64,000 bases of DNA, taken from positions 1 through 64,000 of the forward strand of contig DATLTB010000045.1 of assembly GCA_035533815.1 (NCBI GenBank), written 5' to 3'. Every line of letters begins with the position of its first letter. Position 1 is the first letter of the stretch. The notes below the pieces were generated by a model. That model saw only the letters and a list, made by a program, of their open reading frames with translations. It did no database searches and was not told the origin of the DNA. The DNA is from JANWKA01 sp035533815 (GTDB lineage Bacteria > Bacteroidota > Bacteroidia > Chitinophagales > Chitinophagaceae). This document shows positions 1 to 8,208 of this stretch, piece after piece. Both the position numbers and the translations under genes were made by a program.

Positions 1-1047
1 ATTGTGCTTGATCAGATAAATCACGGATTCATTTAAAATGGCATTTTCATCTTCTATGAATTCATCCAGTTTACTGACCGGAAGTTTTAATATGAAATTG
101 TTTCCGGTGGCAGACAGGGATTCAAAATCAGGGTTCAGCACAGCCAGACCTGCAGAATCAAGGTTCAGGTGCATGGCAATCACCGGAAGGCAGAAATGGC
201 CCGATATATCCAGGGCACCCACTTTGCCATTCGTCGTATCCGGAGCTGCCGGTATTGGTATTTCCAAACGGGAAACACTTTTGGGGACACCCAGTCCAAA
301 AAATGACTTGTACCGATCCATAATGTAGGCAGTAGCAATAAATTTCATCACATGTTTGCGGGATTCCTCCGGCAGATAATCCTTCAGATCCCAGAAATTG
401 TTACTGCCGCTGGCAGTGATCGCTTTCAATACTCCGCCTGTACCGCAATTGTATGCGGCCACCACCAATAACCAGTTTTGCAAAAGCCCATGCATCTGGC
501 AGAGGTATCTGGCTGCAGCAGTGGTAGATTTATAAAAGTTCCTGCGGTCATCCCGGTTTCGGCTGACATCCAGACCTAAAAATCTGGCCGTGCCAGCCAT
601 GAACTGCCAGGCCCCAACCGCACCTACCGGGGAGACTGCATTAGTATTCAATCCGGATTCGATCACTGCCAGGTATTTCAACTGGTTGGGTATACCATAT
701 TGACGGAATACCCTACTGATAATTTTTAGATAAGGTTCGCCATGGGCCCTGATGATTTCCAGACCTTGGGTGTTCATCCGATAGAATGTGGTAATAAAGT
801 CAATGGCATCGGTGTTCAGGTTCCGGGTAATAAAACTTCCTTGTTTGCGATCAGGAGCAACCCCTGCAGGTAAAGTTTCCTTCTCAAAAATACCGGCTGT
901 GGAGATCAGTTTGGCTGATTCTGATCTTAATGGAATGACCTTATTGATGGTGATCAGGGTATCAACAGGAGAGAAGTTTAAGGATTTTCCCATGGACGTC
1001 CCCAATCCGCAACTATAAAATATCCCGATCAAAATCAATCTCTTCAT
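1..1047 (-). CDS. Lytic murein transglycosylase, MltD-like (3' end off window)
   Basis: Exported peptidoglycan lytic transglycosylase of the SLT/MltD type, which cleaves the MurNAc-GlcNAc bond in the periplasm. The minus-strand reading frame is open from an ATG at 1047 to the window edge (349 codons, no stop), so the C-terminus is missing. A short hydrophobic N-terminus (MKRLILIGIFYSC) looks like a signal or lipoprotein signal. The catalytic motif is clear: ESGLN followed by SPVGAVGAWQFM, and later AAYNCGTGGV, the standard SLT fold landmarks. The start lies one base after the gatA stop, so the two are probably co-transcribed. LysM repeats, common in MltD, would lie beyond the window and cannot be checked. 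Confidence 0.9.
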   Translation of the reverse strand, partial: MKRLILIGIFYSCGLGTSMGKSLNFSPVDTLITINKVIPLRSESAKLISTAGIFEKETLPAGVAPDRKQGSFITRNLNTDAIDFITTFYRMNTQGLEIIRAHGEPYLKIISRVFRQYGIPNQLKYLAVIESGLNTNAVSPVGAVGAWQFMAGTARFLGLDVSRNRDDRRNFYKSTTAAARYLCQMHGLLQNWLLVVAAYNCGTGGVLKAITASGSNNFWDLKDYLPEESRKHVMKFIATAYIMDRYKSFFGLGVPKSVSRLEIPIPAAPDTTNGKVGALDISGHFCLPVIAMHLNLDSAGLAVLNPDFESLSATGNNFILKLPVSKLDEFIEDENAILNESVIYLIKHN

Positions 1048-1048
1048 T

Positions 1049-2491
1049 TTATGACATTTCATGGTAAAAATCCATTAAATACCTGGATACCTGGAGTAAT
1101 CCAGCCTCATCAAATTTTTTACCCATCACCTGTGCCCCAAAAGGCATACCGTCGCTATGGGTAAAAAGGGGGATGGAAATGGCTGGAATTCCAGCCAGGT
1201 TTGCAAATACAGTATAAATATCTGCCAGGTACATGGAAACCGGATCCTTTATTTTTTCTCCCACCCGGAATGCCGTTGTCGGGGAATTGGGCATAATGAT
1301 GTAATCGTATTTTGAAAAAATCTCATCTGTTTTATCGGCTACCAGCCTGCGAACTTTTTGCGCCCGGGAGTAATAAGCTTCGTAATATCCGGCACTCAGC
1401 ACAAAAGTACCCAGCATAATCCGCCTTTTCACCTCCCTGCCAAATCCCTGTGAGCGGTTAACTCGGTATAAATCAATCAGTTCACTATTAGGATTTTCAG
1501 AGCAGTACCCGTATTTCAACCCATCATACCGGGCCAGATTAGAAGAAGCTTCCGCAGTGGTCAGGATATAATATGCCGGAGCTAAATATTCCATATATTC
1601 AAAATCAACAGTTTCCACCAGGTGACCGGCAGCATGGAGCCGGCTAAATAACATGTCAAACTTATCCTTGATTTCCAGATCCAGGCCTTCATGCAGGAGC
1701 GCATCCTGTAAGCTGGCTATCCGGTAATGGTTCAGATTATCCTTTACTGACTGATAATCAGCTACCTGTATTGGTGTTGCCGTACTGTCCAGTTCATCTT
1801 CCCCGGCGATAACCCCCAGAATCCCTCCCACGTAATCAATATTCCTGCCAAAAATCCCTATCTGGTCAAAAGAAGAAGCATAGGCAATCAGCCCGCTCCT
1901 GGAAACCCTGCCATAGGTAGGTTTAAGACCGATGATACCGCAGAAATCCGCAGGCTGCCTGACAGAACCACCAGTATCGGTTCCCAGGCTTGCCATGCAC
2001 AGACCAGCCTGCACCGCTACTGCGGATCCTCCGGATGATCCCCCCGGAACCCTGTCCGCATTTAAGGCATTGATCACCCGGCCATATACGGAATTCTCCG
2101 TAGAGGAACCCATGGCAAATTCGTCACAGTTCAGTCTGCCGATGATAATGGCATCTTCAGCCAGCAATCTTTCCACCGCTGTGGCGGAATACAGGGAGAT
2201 GAAATTTTCCAACATCCGGGAAGCTGCACTGACCCGGTGATCTTTGTAGCAGATTAGATCTTTAATGCCGATCACCAGACCGGCCAGGCTACCCAATTTT
2301 TTCCCTAGGCGGACAGATTCGTCGATGTCTGCAGCTTTCCGGAGGGATTCTTCAGTAAATACTTCAATAAAAGCATTGAGATGTCGATGAGCAGCTATAC
2401 GGTCCAGGTAATATTGGACCAGGCGCACACAACCGTGGTTGCCTTGATGCAAATAGGCATGATATTCCTTTACTGAGTTGAATTCAGACAA
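1049..2491 (-). CDS. gatA: Asp-tRNA(Asn)/Glu-tRNA(Gln) amidotransferase subunit A
   Basis: Cytoplasmic amidase subunit of GatCAB, which releases ammonia from glutamine to convert mischarged Glu-tRNA(Gln) or Asp-tRNA(Asn). 480 residues, normal for GatA. The amidase-signature region is intact: the catalytic lysine segment GLVIGIKDLI, then VPGGSSGGSAVAV and GTDTGGSVRQPA, giving the Ser-cisSer-Lys triad. The C-terminal NSPTTAF and GIPAISIP segments are also typical. gatB and gatC are not in the window, as is common in Bacteroidota. It sits downstream of tatA on the same strand and is followed at once by the lytic transglycosylase. Confidence 0.96.
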   Translation of the reverse strand: MSEFNSVKEYHAYLHQGNHGCVRLVQYYLDRIAAHRHLNAFIEVFTEESLRKAADIDESVRLGKKLGSLAGLVIGIKDLICYKDHRVSAASRMLENFISLYSATAVERLLAEDAIIIGRLNCDEFAMGSSTENSVYGRVINALNADRVPGGSSGGSAVAVQAGLCMASLGTDTGGSVRQPADFCGIIGLKPTYGRVSRSGLIAYASSFDQIGIFGRNIDYVGGILGVIAGEDELDSTATPIQVADYQSVKDNLNHYRIASLQDALLHEGLDLEIKDKFDMLFSRLHAAGHLVETVDFEYMEYLAPAYYILTTAEASSNLARYDGLKYGYCSENPNSELIDLYRVNRSQGFGREVKRRIMLGTFVLSAGYYEAYYSRAQKVRRLVADKTDEIFSKYDYIIMPNSPTTAFRVGEKIKDPVSMYLADIYTVFANLAGIPAISIPLFTHSDGMPFGAQVMGKKFDEAGLLQVSRYLMDFYHEMS

Positions 2492-2539
2492 AGTGAAATC
2501 AATAATAAGTAAGCTGAATGAGATATCGGCCTAAGATGC

Positions 2540-2797
2540 TTAGGGATATTTCGGCGCTTCACTCACCGGAGTGCTGGTAGGAGCCGCAGGAGGATTCTCC
2601 TTATGAATGCTCTCTTCGATTTCCCTTTTTACATTGTTCTTGGCATCATTGAATTCGCGGATGCCACTGCCAAGACCACGCATCAATTCAGGGATTTTTT
2701 TCCCGCCGAATAATAAAAGAGCAACTATGCTAAAAAAGATGATATGCTCAGTGCTGATCATCAATAAAGGCGACCCGGACAAAAAGCTGTAAAGCAT
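2540..2797 (-). CDS. tatA: Sec-independent twin-arginine translocase subunit TatA/E
   Basis: Small single-pass inner-membrane protein of the Tat system, which exports folded proteins with twin-arginine signals. It has an N-terminal hydrophobic helix (HIIFFSIVALLLFGG), the hinge and amphipathic-helix signature FGGKKIPELMRGLGSGIREF, and a charged Pro/Ala-rich tail. The ATG at 2797 is preferred; a TTG two codons upstream (2803) is possible. About 85 residues, normal for the family. tatC is not nearby. A TAnnTTTG -7 element lies 42 bases upstream. Confidence 0.93.
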   Translation of the reverse strand: MLYSFLSGSPLLMISTEHIIFFSIVALLLFGGKKIPELMRGLGSGIREFNDAKNNVKREIEESIHKENPPAAPTSTPVSEAPKYP

Positions 2798-2838
2798 AAC
2801 CAAATGATTTAATAATGAATTGAATCGGGTTATCCGGA

Positions 2839-2872
2839 CAAAGGTAACCCAAATATATATATATACCGCAAA
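2839..2872 (-). promoter_or_regulatory. Candidate promoter of tatA
   Basis: On the minus strand TACCTTTG (2839-2846) matches the Bacteroidota -7 consensus TAnnTTTG. A TTTG lies at 2869-2872, but the 22-base spacer is longer than the usual 19-20, so only the -7 element is convincing. A short TA microsatellite fills the spacer. Confidence 0.5.
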
Positions 2873-2904
2873 TTACCCTCTTCGGCGTGGCCGGAAGTTT
2901 TGTT

Positions 2905-2942
2905 AATATTAAAAAGAAACGGGAACCCCTGAGGGTTCCCGT
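2905..2942 (-). terminator. Rho-independent terminator of rplS
   Basis: A perfect 10-base-pair hairpin (ACGGGAACCC, loop of 4, GGGTTCCCGT; 2919-2942) is followed on the minus strand by TTTCTTTTTAATATT. It lies 22 bases past the rplS stop and separates it from tatA. Confidence 0.9.
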
Positions 2943-2964
2943 CGATGGTAAATGATATGTACTT

Positions 2965-3312
2965 CTAGACCCTTTTCTCTTTGATCCTGGCGGATTTGCC
3001 TGAACGTTCCCGTAGGAAGTACAACTTGGCCCTGCGCACCTTCCCGGCCTTGTTGAGTATGATGGAATCAATATTGGGAGAAAACAGGGGAAAGACTCTT
3101 TCCACCCCAATCCCGTCTGAAATTTTCCTGACGGTAAACGTTGCCGTCATTCCTTCACCCTGCCTTTTCACCACATCCCCCCTGAAGGACTGAATGCGTT
3201 CTTTGTTGCCTTCGATAATCTTATAATTCACCGTGATATTGTCGCCGGCCCTGAATGCAGGATAATCCTTCCTGGCGGTCAATTGTTCGTGAACATAGGC
3301 TACTGCATCCAT
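2965..3312 (-). CDS. rplS: 50S ribosomal protein L19
   Basis: Large-subunit ribosomal protein at the 30S-50S interface. Recognised by FRAGDNITV, the RIQSFRGDVV segment, TVRKISDGIGVERVFP and the basic tail RAKLYFLRERSGKSARIKEK. The ATG at 3312 (MDAVAYVHEQL) gives 115 residues, the normal length. A longer frame to 3366 would run through the promoter found at 3337-3367 and is rejected. It lies downstream of trmD as in the usual rpsP-rimM-trmD-rplS cluster, but has its own promoter and terminator. Confidence 0.96.
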   Translation of the reverse strand: MDAVAYVHEQLTARKDYPAFRAGDNITVNYKIIEGNKERIQSFRGDVVKRQGEGMTATFTVRKISDGIGVERVFPLFSPNIDSIILNKAGKVRRAKLYFLRERSGKSARIKEKRV

Positions 3313-3336
3313 GGAAATTGAAATTTGAGGGGACGG

Positions 3337-3367
3337 CAAAGTTAACCAAAAAAATGAATAATGCAAA
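3337..3367 (-). promoter_or_regulatory. Bacteroidota-type promoter of rplS
   Basis: Minus strand: -33 TTTG (3364-3367), a 19-base spacer, and -7 TAACTTTG (3337-3344), an exact match to TTTG-N19-TAnnTTTG. The rplS ATG is 24 bases further on. The element supports the shorter rplS start and means L19 can be made independently of trmD. Confidence 0.85.
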
Positions 3368-3411
3368 AAACGGACAGGAACCGGAACAGATCTGAATACC
3401 TAAAAACTTCT

Positions 3412-4107
3412 CTAACTATCTAATAATAAATTATTTAATAGATCAGGACGTTTTTCTCCGGTCCGTTTCAGGGCTTCCTCATGCCTCCAGAGTTCAATTT
3501 TCCGGGGATCCCCGGATAATAGGATATCCGGAACTTTCCATCCCCTGAATTCAGCTGGCCTCGTATATACAGGCGGGGCCAGCAGATTATCCTGGAAAGA
3601 ATCACTGAGTGCAGAAGTTTCATCGTTCAGCACACCGGGAATCAGTCTGACTATGGCATCGACCATCAAGGCTGCAGGTAATTCACCCCCGGATAATACA
3701 TAATCTCCGATGGAGACCTCCTTGCTGATAAAATGTTGGCGGATCCGATCATCTATTCCCTTGTAATGACCGCAAATAAGCAATAACTTATCCGCCAGGG
3801 AAAGCCGGTTTGCCATTTTCTGGTGGAATGGTTCGCCGTCCGGGGTGAGCAATATAATTTCCTGGAAATGATATTGCCCGTGCAGGGCCTCAATCGCTAA
3901 AGCAAGGGGCTCGGCCATCATGACCATTCCTGCTCCGCCACCGAATTGATAATCATCCACCTGGCCGTGTTTATACGGAGTGTAATCCCGCAGCTGATGC
4001 ACCCGCAGGCTGACCAGCCCTTTTTCCTGCGCTCTTTTGAGTATGGAATGGGAAAAAGGGCTTTCCAGCAGTTCCGGGAGGACAGTCAGTATATCGATCT
4101 GCAGCAT
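3412..4107 (-). CDS. trmD: tRNA (guanine(37)-N1)-methyltransferase
   Basis: SPOUT-family methyltransferase that makes m1G37 next to the anticodon, preventing +1 frameshifts. Recognised by the N-terminus IDILTVLPELLESPFSHSIL, YQFGGGAGMVM, the knot segment LICGHYKGIDDRI and IGDYVLSGGELPA, and LAPPVYTRPAEFRG near the C-terminus. 231 residues from the ATG at 4107; an ATG two codons upstream (4113) is also possible. Lies between rimM and rplS in the conserved ribosomal-protein/RNA-modification cluster. Confidence 0.96.
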   Translation of the reverse strand: MLQIDILTVLPELLESPFSHSILKRAQEKGLVSLRVHQLRDYTPYKHGQVDDYQFGGGAGMVMMAEPLALAIEALHGQYHFQEIILLTPDGEPFHQKMANRLSLADKLLLICGHYKGIDDRIRQHFISKEVSIGDYVLSGGELPAALMVDAIVRLIPGVLNDETSALSDSFQDNLLAPPVYTRPAEFRGWKVPDILLSGDPRKIELWRHEEALKRTGEKRPDLLNNLLLDS

Positions 4108-4130
4108 ATGCAAAGATAATAAGCGAAAAT

Positions 4131-4649
4131 TCAGGACGGAAGACCTGGCAATCCTTCCGGCAGGGAAATCGTCAGCAACCGTTGATCCCCGTCCAGATTC
4201 AGGATGGTTTCCTCATTCAGGGGGATCAGGAGGGACTTGCCCTGCCATTTCACTGAAGCCAGCACCTGGGCAGGCGTTTCCATGACTTCTGTGATTTGCC
4301 CCAGGGATCCCAGATGCTTATCCATAACCTGGAAACCTAGCCAGGTATGTGGAGCGCGAATATGGTAAATCCGGAAATAATCTTCTTTACCCAGGTAAAC
4401 GGATTTTCCCCTCAGGGTCTGCGCTGCTTCCCGGGAATGGATACCCTCCAGCCTTAGATATAGCCTGCCTGACTTGTGGGGAATACTGGATTGGAGGAAA
4501 TAAGGGAGGTAGGTTCCCGGGTTTTCCTCCAAAAAGATCACTTTTGTCCCGTTGAAGGGGGATAATTCCTTTAAACCATGGCTGAACACCAGTTCCCCCT
4601 TAAGCCCGTGCGCCGATAATATGGTGCCGATACAGTAATAATCTATCAT
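4131..4649 (-). CDS. rimM: 16S rRNA processing protein RimM
   Basis: Ribosome-maturation factor that binds S19 and helps assemble the 30S head. The N-terminal RimM barrel (YCIGTILSAHGLKGELVFSH) and the C-terminal PRC barrel (LLIPLNEETI, LPEGL) are present. The ATG at 4649 (MIDYYCIGTIL) gives 172 residues, normal for the family; a longer frame to 4712 abuts rpsP but adds residues not typical of RimM. The call fits its position between rpsP and trmD. Confidence 0.92.
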   Translation of the reverse strand: MIDYYCIGTILSAHGLKGELVFSHGLKELSPFNGTKVIFLEENPGTYLPYFLQSSIPHKSGRLYLRLEGIHSREAAQTLRGKSVYLGKEDYFRIYHIRAPHTWLGFQVMDKHLGSLGQITEVMETPAQVLASVKWQGKSLLIPLNEETILNLDGDQRLLTISLPEGLPGLPS

Positions 4650-4712
4650 TTTTATTACAGGGAAGAAATATTTGGGGTCAAATATTTCCCCCTGAACCTG
4701 AAATCCAATCAA

Positions 4713-5171
4713 TCAGGCTCCGGGTTCAGCGGCCTCACCCTGGGCTGCAGGTATTTCTTCTGTTTTTTTCACCAGGGTTTCCTGCCTGGAACCGGCTTTT
4801 GCTTTTTTATGATGCTCCCTTTTCTGGGTGACCATGCTTTCATGCTCGACGTTCCATTTTTCAAATTTCTCATAAGCGGTGGTCTCATCGAAAAGCCCAA
4901 GCTTAACTCCCCTTAACAGGTGTTTGAGATAAAGGACCCCCTTAAAAGAAAGAATCTTGCGGACCGTATCGGTTGGCTGGGCACCTTTTTGCAGCCAAAG
5001 CAACGCTTTGTTTCGGTCAACTTTGATAGCTGCCGGTACGGTGAGCGGGTTATAGGTACCGATTTTCTGGATGAATTTACCATCCCGGGGAGCGCGCGCA
5101 TCGGCAACCACAATAAAATAAAATGGTTTCTTTTTGGCGCCCTGCCTTTGAAGTCTGATTTTTACTGGCAT
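4713..5171 (-). CDS. rpsP: 30S ribosomal protein S16
   Basis: Small-subunit assembly protein. The conserved N-terminus (KIRLQRQGAKKKPFY, IVVADARAPRDGKFIQKIG) is unmistakable. At 152 residues it is long for S16 (bacterial S16 is often about 80-90) because of a charged Lys/Glu/Ala-rich C-terminal extension of the kind seen in Bacteroidota. First gene of the rpsP-rimM-trmD cluster, with a promoter at 5218-5249. Confidence 0.96.
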   Translation of the reverse strand: MPVKIRLQRQGAKKKPFYFIVVADARAPRDGKFIQKIGTYNPLTVPAAIKVDRNKALLWLQKGAQPTDTVRKILSFKGVLYLKHLLRGVKLGLFDETTAYEKFEKWNVEHESMVTQKREHHKKAKAGSRQETLVKKTEEIPAAQGEAAEPGA

Positions 5172-5217
5172 AAATAAACGAGTTATTTTTTTGCGAGTGA
5201 ATTAATTACAAGGGGAA

Positions 5218-5249
5218 CAAAAATAATATATATATATAAATAAAACAAA
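5218..5249 (-). promoter_or_regulatory. Candidate promoter of the rpsP-rimM-trmD cluster
   Basis: Minus strand: TTTG (5246-5249), a 20-base AT-only spacer with a TA run, and TATTTTTG (5218-5225), matching TAnnTTTG. It lies 46 bases before the rpsP ATG in an AT-rich gap between ffh and rpsP. Confidence 0.7.
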
Positions 5250-5271
5250 ATTATTTAAGCTGCAAGAGTCA

Positions 5272-6600
5272 TTAACGGGGTATTGACAACCCTTTAAGGC
5301 TTTTGGCTCCACCCATTTTGTTCATGGTCTTCATCATCTGGCGCATCTGTTCGAACTGCTTGAGAAACTGGTTCAATTCCAGGATATCCTTTCCTGAGCC
5401 TGCAGCTATCCTGCGTTTACGGGGGTTATCCAGGATGTCCGGGTTCCGGCGTTCCAGGGGGGTCATGGAACAGATCAGGGCTTCCACGCCTTTGAACGCA
5501 TCCTCACTGATATCCAGGTCTTTAACCTGCTTCCCGAGCCCGGGAATCATGCCCACCAGGTCCTTTAAATTACCCATTTTTCGTACCATGGCCAGCTGTT
5601 CTCTGAAGTCCTCAAAATCAAACTGGTTCTTCCGGATCTTTTTTTCCAGTCTGGAAACCTGCTGTTCGCTGAATTGCTGCTGGGCTTTCTCCACCAGGGT
5701 GGTGATGTCGCCCATGCCCAGGATTCGCTGGGCCATTCTTTCCGGATAAAATATATCCATGGACTCCGGTTTCTCCCCCATGCTCACGAACTTGATCGGC
5801 TCATCGACCGTATATCGGATTGAGAGGGCTGCTCCACCCCGGGAATCCCCATCCATCTTGGTGAGGACTACACCGGTGAACCTGAGTTTTTCATGAAAGG
5901 TTTTCGCTGTGTTGACAGCGTCCTGTCCGGTCATCGAATCCACCACAAAAAGGATCTCCTGGGGCTGCACGGCAGTCCGGATATCAGCCACTTCCTGCAT
6001 CATGGCTTCATCAATGGCCAGGCGACCTGCAGTATCAATGATCACCGTGTTATATCCTTTCGCTTTAGCTTCCTGGATCCCATGCACTGCGATGGCCACC
6101 GCATCCGCACTACCAGGCTCGCTGTATACAGGTACCTCAACCTGCTGACCGAGAATGATCAGCTGTTCTATGGCAGCAGGGCGGTATATATCTGCTGCGA
6201 CAAGCAGCGGAAGTCGTCCCTGACGGTTCCTGAGGAATAGCGCCAGTTTCCCGCAGAAAGTGGTTTTCCCCGAACCCTGCAGGCCGGCAACCAGGATAAC
6301 GGAAGGCCTCCCGGAAAGATCCAGCCCTGATGCTGATCCGCCCATGAGCCTGACCAGTTCATCTTTAACGATTTTGACCATCAACTGGCCGGGAGACACG
6401 GCATTGATCACTTTTTCACCCAGGGCTTTTTCACGGACCGCATCGGTGAATGCTTTGGCTATCTTGTAATTCACATCCGCATCCACCAGGGCACGTCGGA
6501 TTTCCTTGATCGTAGAGGCAATATTGATATCTGAAATCCGGCCTTCCCCCTTGAGTTGCTTAAAAGCGGTTTCCAGCCGGGTTGACAAAGATTCGAACAT
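5272..6600 (-). CDS. ffh: Signal recognition particle protein Ffh (SRP54)
   Basis: GTPase that binds signal sequences and 4.5S RNA and targets ribosomes to FtsY and SecYEG. 442 residues, normal length. NG domain: P-loop GLQGSGKTTFCGKL, DTAGRL, and TKMDGDSRGGAAL. The C-terminal methionine-rich M domain is present (MRQMMKTMNKMGG, with IPGLG earlier). It begins downstream of the rpoD terminator, so it is expressed independently of rpoD. Confidence 0.97.
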   Translation of the reverse strand: MFESLSTRLETAFKQLKGEGRISDINIASTIKEIRRALVDADVNYKIAKAFTDAVREKALGEKVINAVSPGQLMVKIVKDELVRLMGGSASGLDLSGRPSVILVAGLQGSGKTTFCGKLALFLRNRQGRLPLLVAADIYRPAAIEQLIILGQQVEVPVYSEPGSADAVAIAVHGIQEAKAKGYNTVIIDTAGRLAIDEAMMQEVADIRTAVQPQEILFVVDSMTGQDAVNTAKTFHEKLRFTGVVLTKMDGDSRGGAALSIRYTVDEPIKFVSMGEKPESMDIFYPERMAQRILGMGDITTLVEKAQQQFSEQQVSRLEKKIRKNQFDFEDFREQLAMVRKMGNLKDLVGMIPGLGKQVKDLDISEDAFKGVEALICSMTPLERRNPDILDNPRKRRIAAGSGKDILELNQFLKQFEQMRQMMKTMNKMGGAKSLKGLSIPR

Positions 6601-6611
6601 GATCTGTGATT

Positions 6612-6649
6612 TAAATAAAAATCATCCGGTGGAAATACCACCGGATGAT
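6612..6649 (-). terminator. Rho-independent terminator of rpoD
   Basis: Perfect 12-base-pair hairpin (ATCATCCGGTGG, loop of 5, CCACCGGATGAT; 6621-6649) followed on the minus strand by TTTTATTTAAAT. It lies between the rpoD stop (6692) and the ffh start (6600). Confidence 0.92.
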
Positions 6650-6691
6650 TGCGTAAAATTACTTTTATTCAGGGTAATTCCCAAGCATCAG

Positions 6692-7561
6692 TCAGACGCC
6701 CAGGTAATTTCTCAGCAACCGGCACCTGGAAGCCGAACGAAGTTTGGTAATTGCTTTGTCCTTGATCTGGCGGACCCTTTCCCGGGTAAGCCCGAATTTT
6801 TCGCCGATATCTTCCAGGGAAAGCTGATGTTCCACCCCAATGCCAAAATAAAGTTTCACCACATCTTTCTGTCGTTCAGTAAGCGTGGACAGGGAGCGGT
6901 CGATTTCTGTGCGCAGGGAGTCGAGATGGGAAAGTCCCGCATCTGCACTGATGGAATTGGGATTTTCCAGCACATCCATCAGGGTGTTATCCTCTCCGTC
7001 CATAAATGGAGCATCCATGGATACATGCCTGGCTGCCACACCAAGGGTGGCTTCCACCTCTTCGGTATTGATCTCCAGAATAGAAGCCAGTTCATCGGGG
7101 GATGGTTCGCGCTCATATTCCTGCTCCAGCTGGGAATAGGCCTTGTTGATTTTGTTGGATAACCCCACTTTGTTGAGTGGCAGCCGCACAATCCTGGATT
7201 GTTCGGCCAAAGCCTGAAGGATGGACTGCCGGATCCACCACACCGCATAGGAAATGAACTTAAATCCCCGGGTCTCGTCAAATCGCTGTGCCGCCTTGAT
7301 CAGGCCCAGGTTCCCTTCATTGATCAGGTCACTGAGAGAGAGACCCTGGTTCTGGTATTGCTTGGCCACCGAAACCACAAAACGCAAATTAGCCTTGGTA
7401 AGCTTTTCCAAAGCTGCCTGGTCACCCTGTTTAATGCGGATCGCCAGGCTGACTTCCTCTTCGGGAGTGATCAGGTCAACCTTACCGATTTCCTGCAGGT
7501 ACTTTTCCAGTGATTGTGATTCTCGGTTGGTGATGGATTTGGTGATCTTAAGTTGTCGCAT
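6692..7561 (-). CDS. rpoD: Primary sigma factor RpoD/SigA (Bacteroidota type)
   Basis: Housekeeping sigma factor that directs RNA polymerase to TTTG/TAnnTTTG promoters. Short form (289 residues) as in Bacteroidota: region 1.2 (SLEKYLQEIGKVDLITPEEE), region 2 (KANLRFVVSVAKQYQNQGL, DLINEGNLGLIKAA, FKFISYAVWWIRQSI), region 3, and region 4 with the -35-binding helix-turn-helix (LSLEDIGEKFGLTRERVRQI). The acidic region 1.1 and the non-conserved insert of E. coli RpoD are absent. The ATG at 7561 (MRQLKITKSITNRES) matches the family start; an ATG two codons upstream also exists. Confidence 0.97.
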   Translation of the reverse strand: MRQLKITKSITNRESQSLEKYLQEIGKVDLITPEEEVSLAIRIKQGDQAALEKLTKANLRFVVSVAKQYQNQGLSLSDLINEGNLGLIKAAQRFDETRGFKFISYAVWWIRQSILQALAEQSRIVRLPLNKVGLSNKINKAYSQLEQEYEREPSPDELASILEINTEEVEATLGVAARHVSMDAPFMDGEDNTLMDVLENPNSISADAGLSHLDSLRTEIDRSLSTLTERQKDVVKLYFGIGVEHQLSLEDIGEKFGLTRERVRQIKDKAITKLRSASRCRLLRNYLGV

Positions 7562-7614
7562 GGACATAGAGGAGGAATTATAGGTTAAAAAAACGTTAAA
7601 TTTTCAGGTGTGAA

Positions 7615-7645
7615 CAAATGTAGTGTTTTTTGATTTCCGTGCAAA
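7615..7645 (-). promoter_or_regulatory. Bacteroidota-type promoter of rpoD
   Basis: Minus strand: TTTG (7642-7645), exactly 19 bases, then TACATTTG (7615-7622), a full match to the consensus. The rpoD ATG follows 53 bases downstream. Confidence 0.88.
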
Positions 7646-7810
7646 AAAATTTGTCAGTAGCCAAATTCCTCATTTTTACCCTGTTACGTTAAGTTAAGGG
7701 CTGCAGAATGCTGGATTTGTATAAAAAAGCAAACAAATATTTTGACAGTACCAATAAATTTTTATTATTGCACGCGTATCGGTCCAGTAATTGATAAATT
7801 AAGGTTACAG

Positions 7811-8191
7811 ATGTCGAAGAAGGTTCAATACACATTGGAATACACCGTCAGATGCTCCCCGGGAATACTATATGAATTTTTATCCACACCGGCTGGCCTT
7901 CAGGAATGGTTTGCTGACCGGGTGGATTTAAGGGATAACCTTTTTTCGTTTTCATGGAACGGAACTACGGAAAAAGCAGAACTGCTGGAAAAAGGGGATG
8001 ATGTATTTGTCAAATTCAGGTGGCAGGCATCTGCACTTGATGAATTCTTTGAATTCCGGATACAGGTCTCCGAAGTGACCAGCGAGACCGTCCTGCTGAT
8101 CAAGGATTTCGCGGAGAAAAAGGAAATCACAGATCAGTCCCAACTCTGGGATTACCAGGTAAAAGACCTGCTACGCCGCATTGGCAGCTGA
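7811..8191 (+). CDS. START-like (SRPBCC-fold) domain protein
   Basis: Small cytoplasmic protein of about 126 residues with an AHSA1/START-like fold, widespread in Bacteroidota and of unknown ligand. Visible features: a short N-terminal strand (VQYTLEYTVRC), PGILYEFLSTPAGLQEWFADRV typical of the SRPBCC helix, and alternating strands with WDYQVKDLLRRI at the C-terminus. The ATG at 7811 is chosen; the frame extends upstream to 7742 but that part runs through AT-rich promoter-like sequence. Divergent from rpoD and convergent with the next gene. Confidence 0.82.
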   Translation: MSKKVQYTLEYTVRCSPGILYEFLSTPAGLQEWFADRVDLRDNLFSFSWNGTTEKAELLEKGDDVFVKFRWQASALDEFFEFRIQVSEVTSETVLLIKDFAEKKEITDQSQLWDYQVKDLLRRIGS

Positions 8192-8208
8192 ACTTCCCGC
8201 TTAACCGG

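Noticed and set aside
2850..2868. TA dinucleotide runs here and near 5225-5240
   Set aside because: Simple AT microsatellites in promoter spacers, not a repeat array. No CRISPR array was found anywhere in the window.
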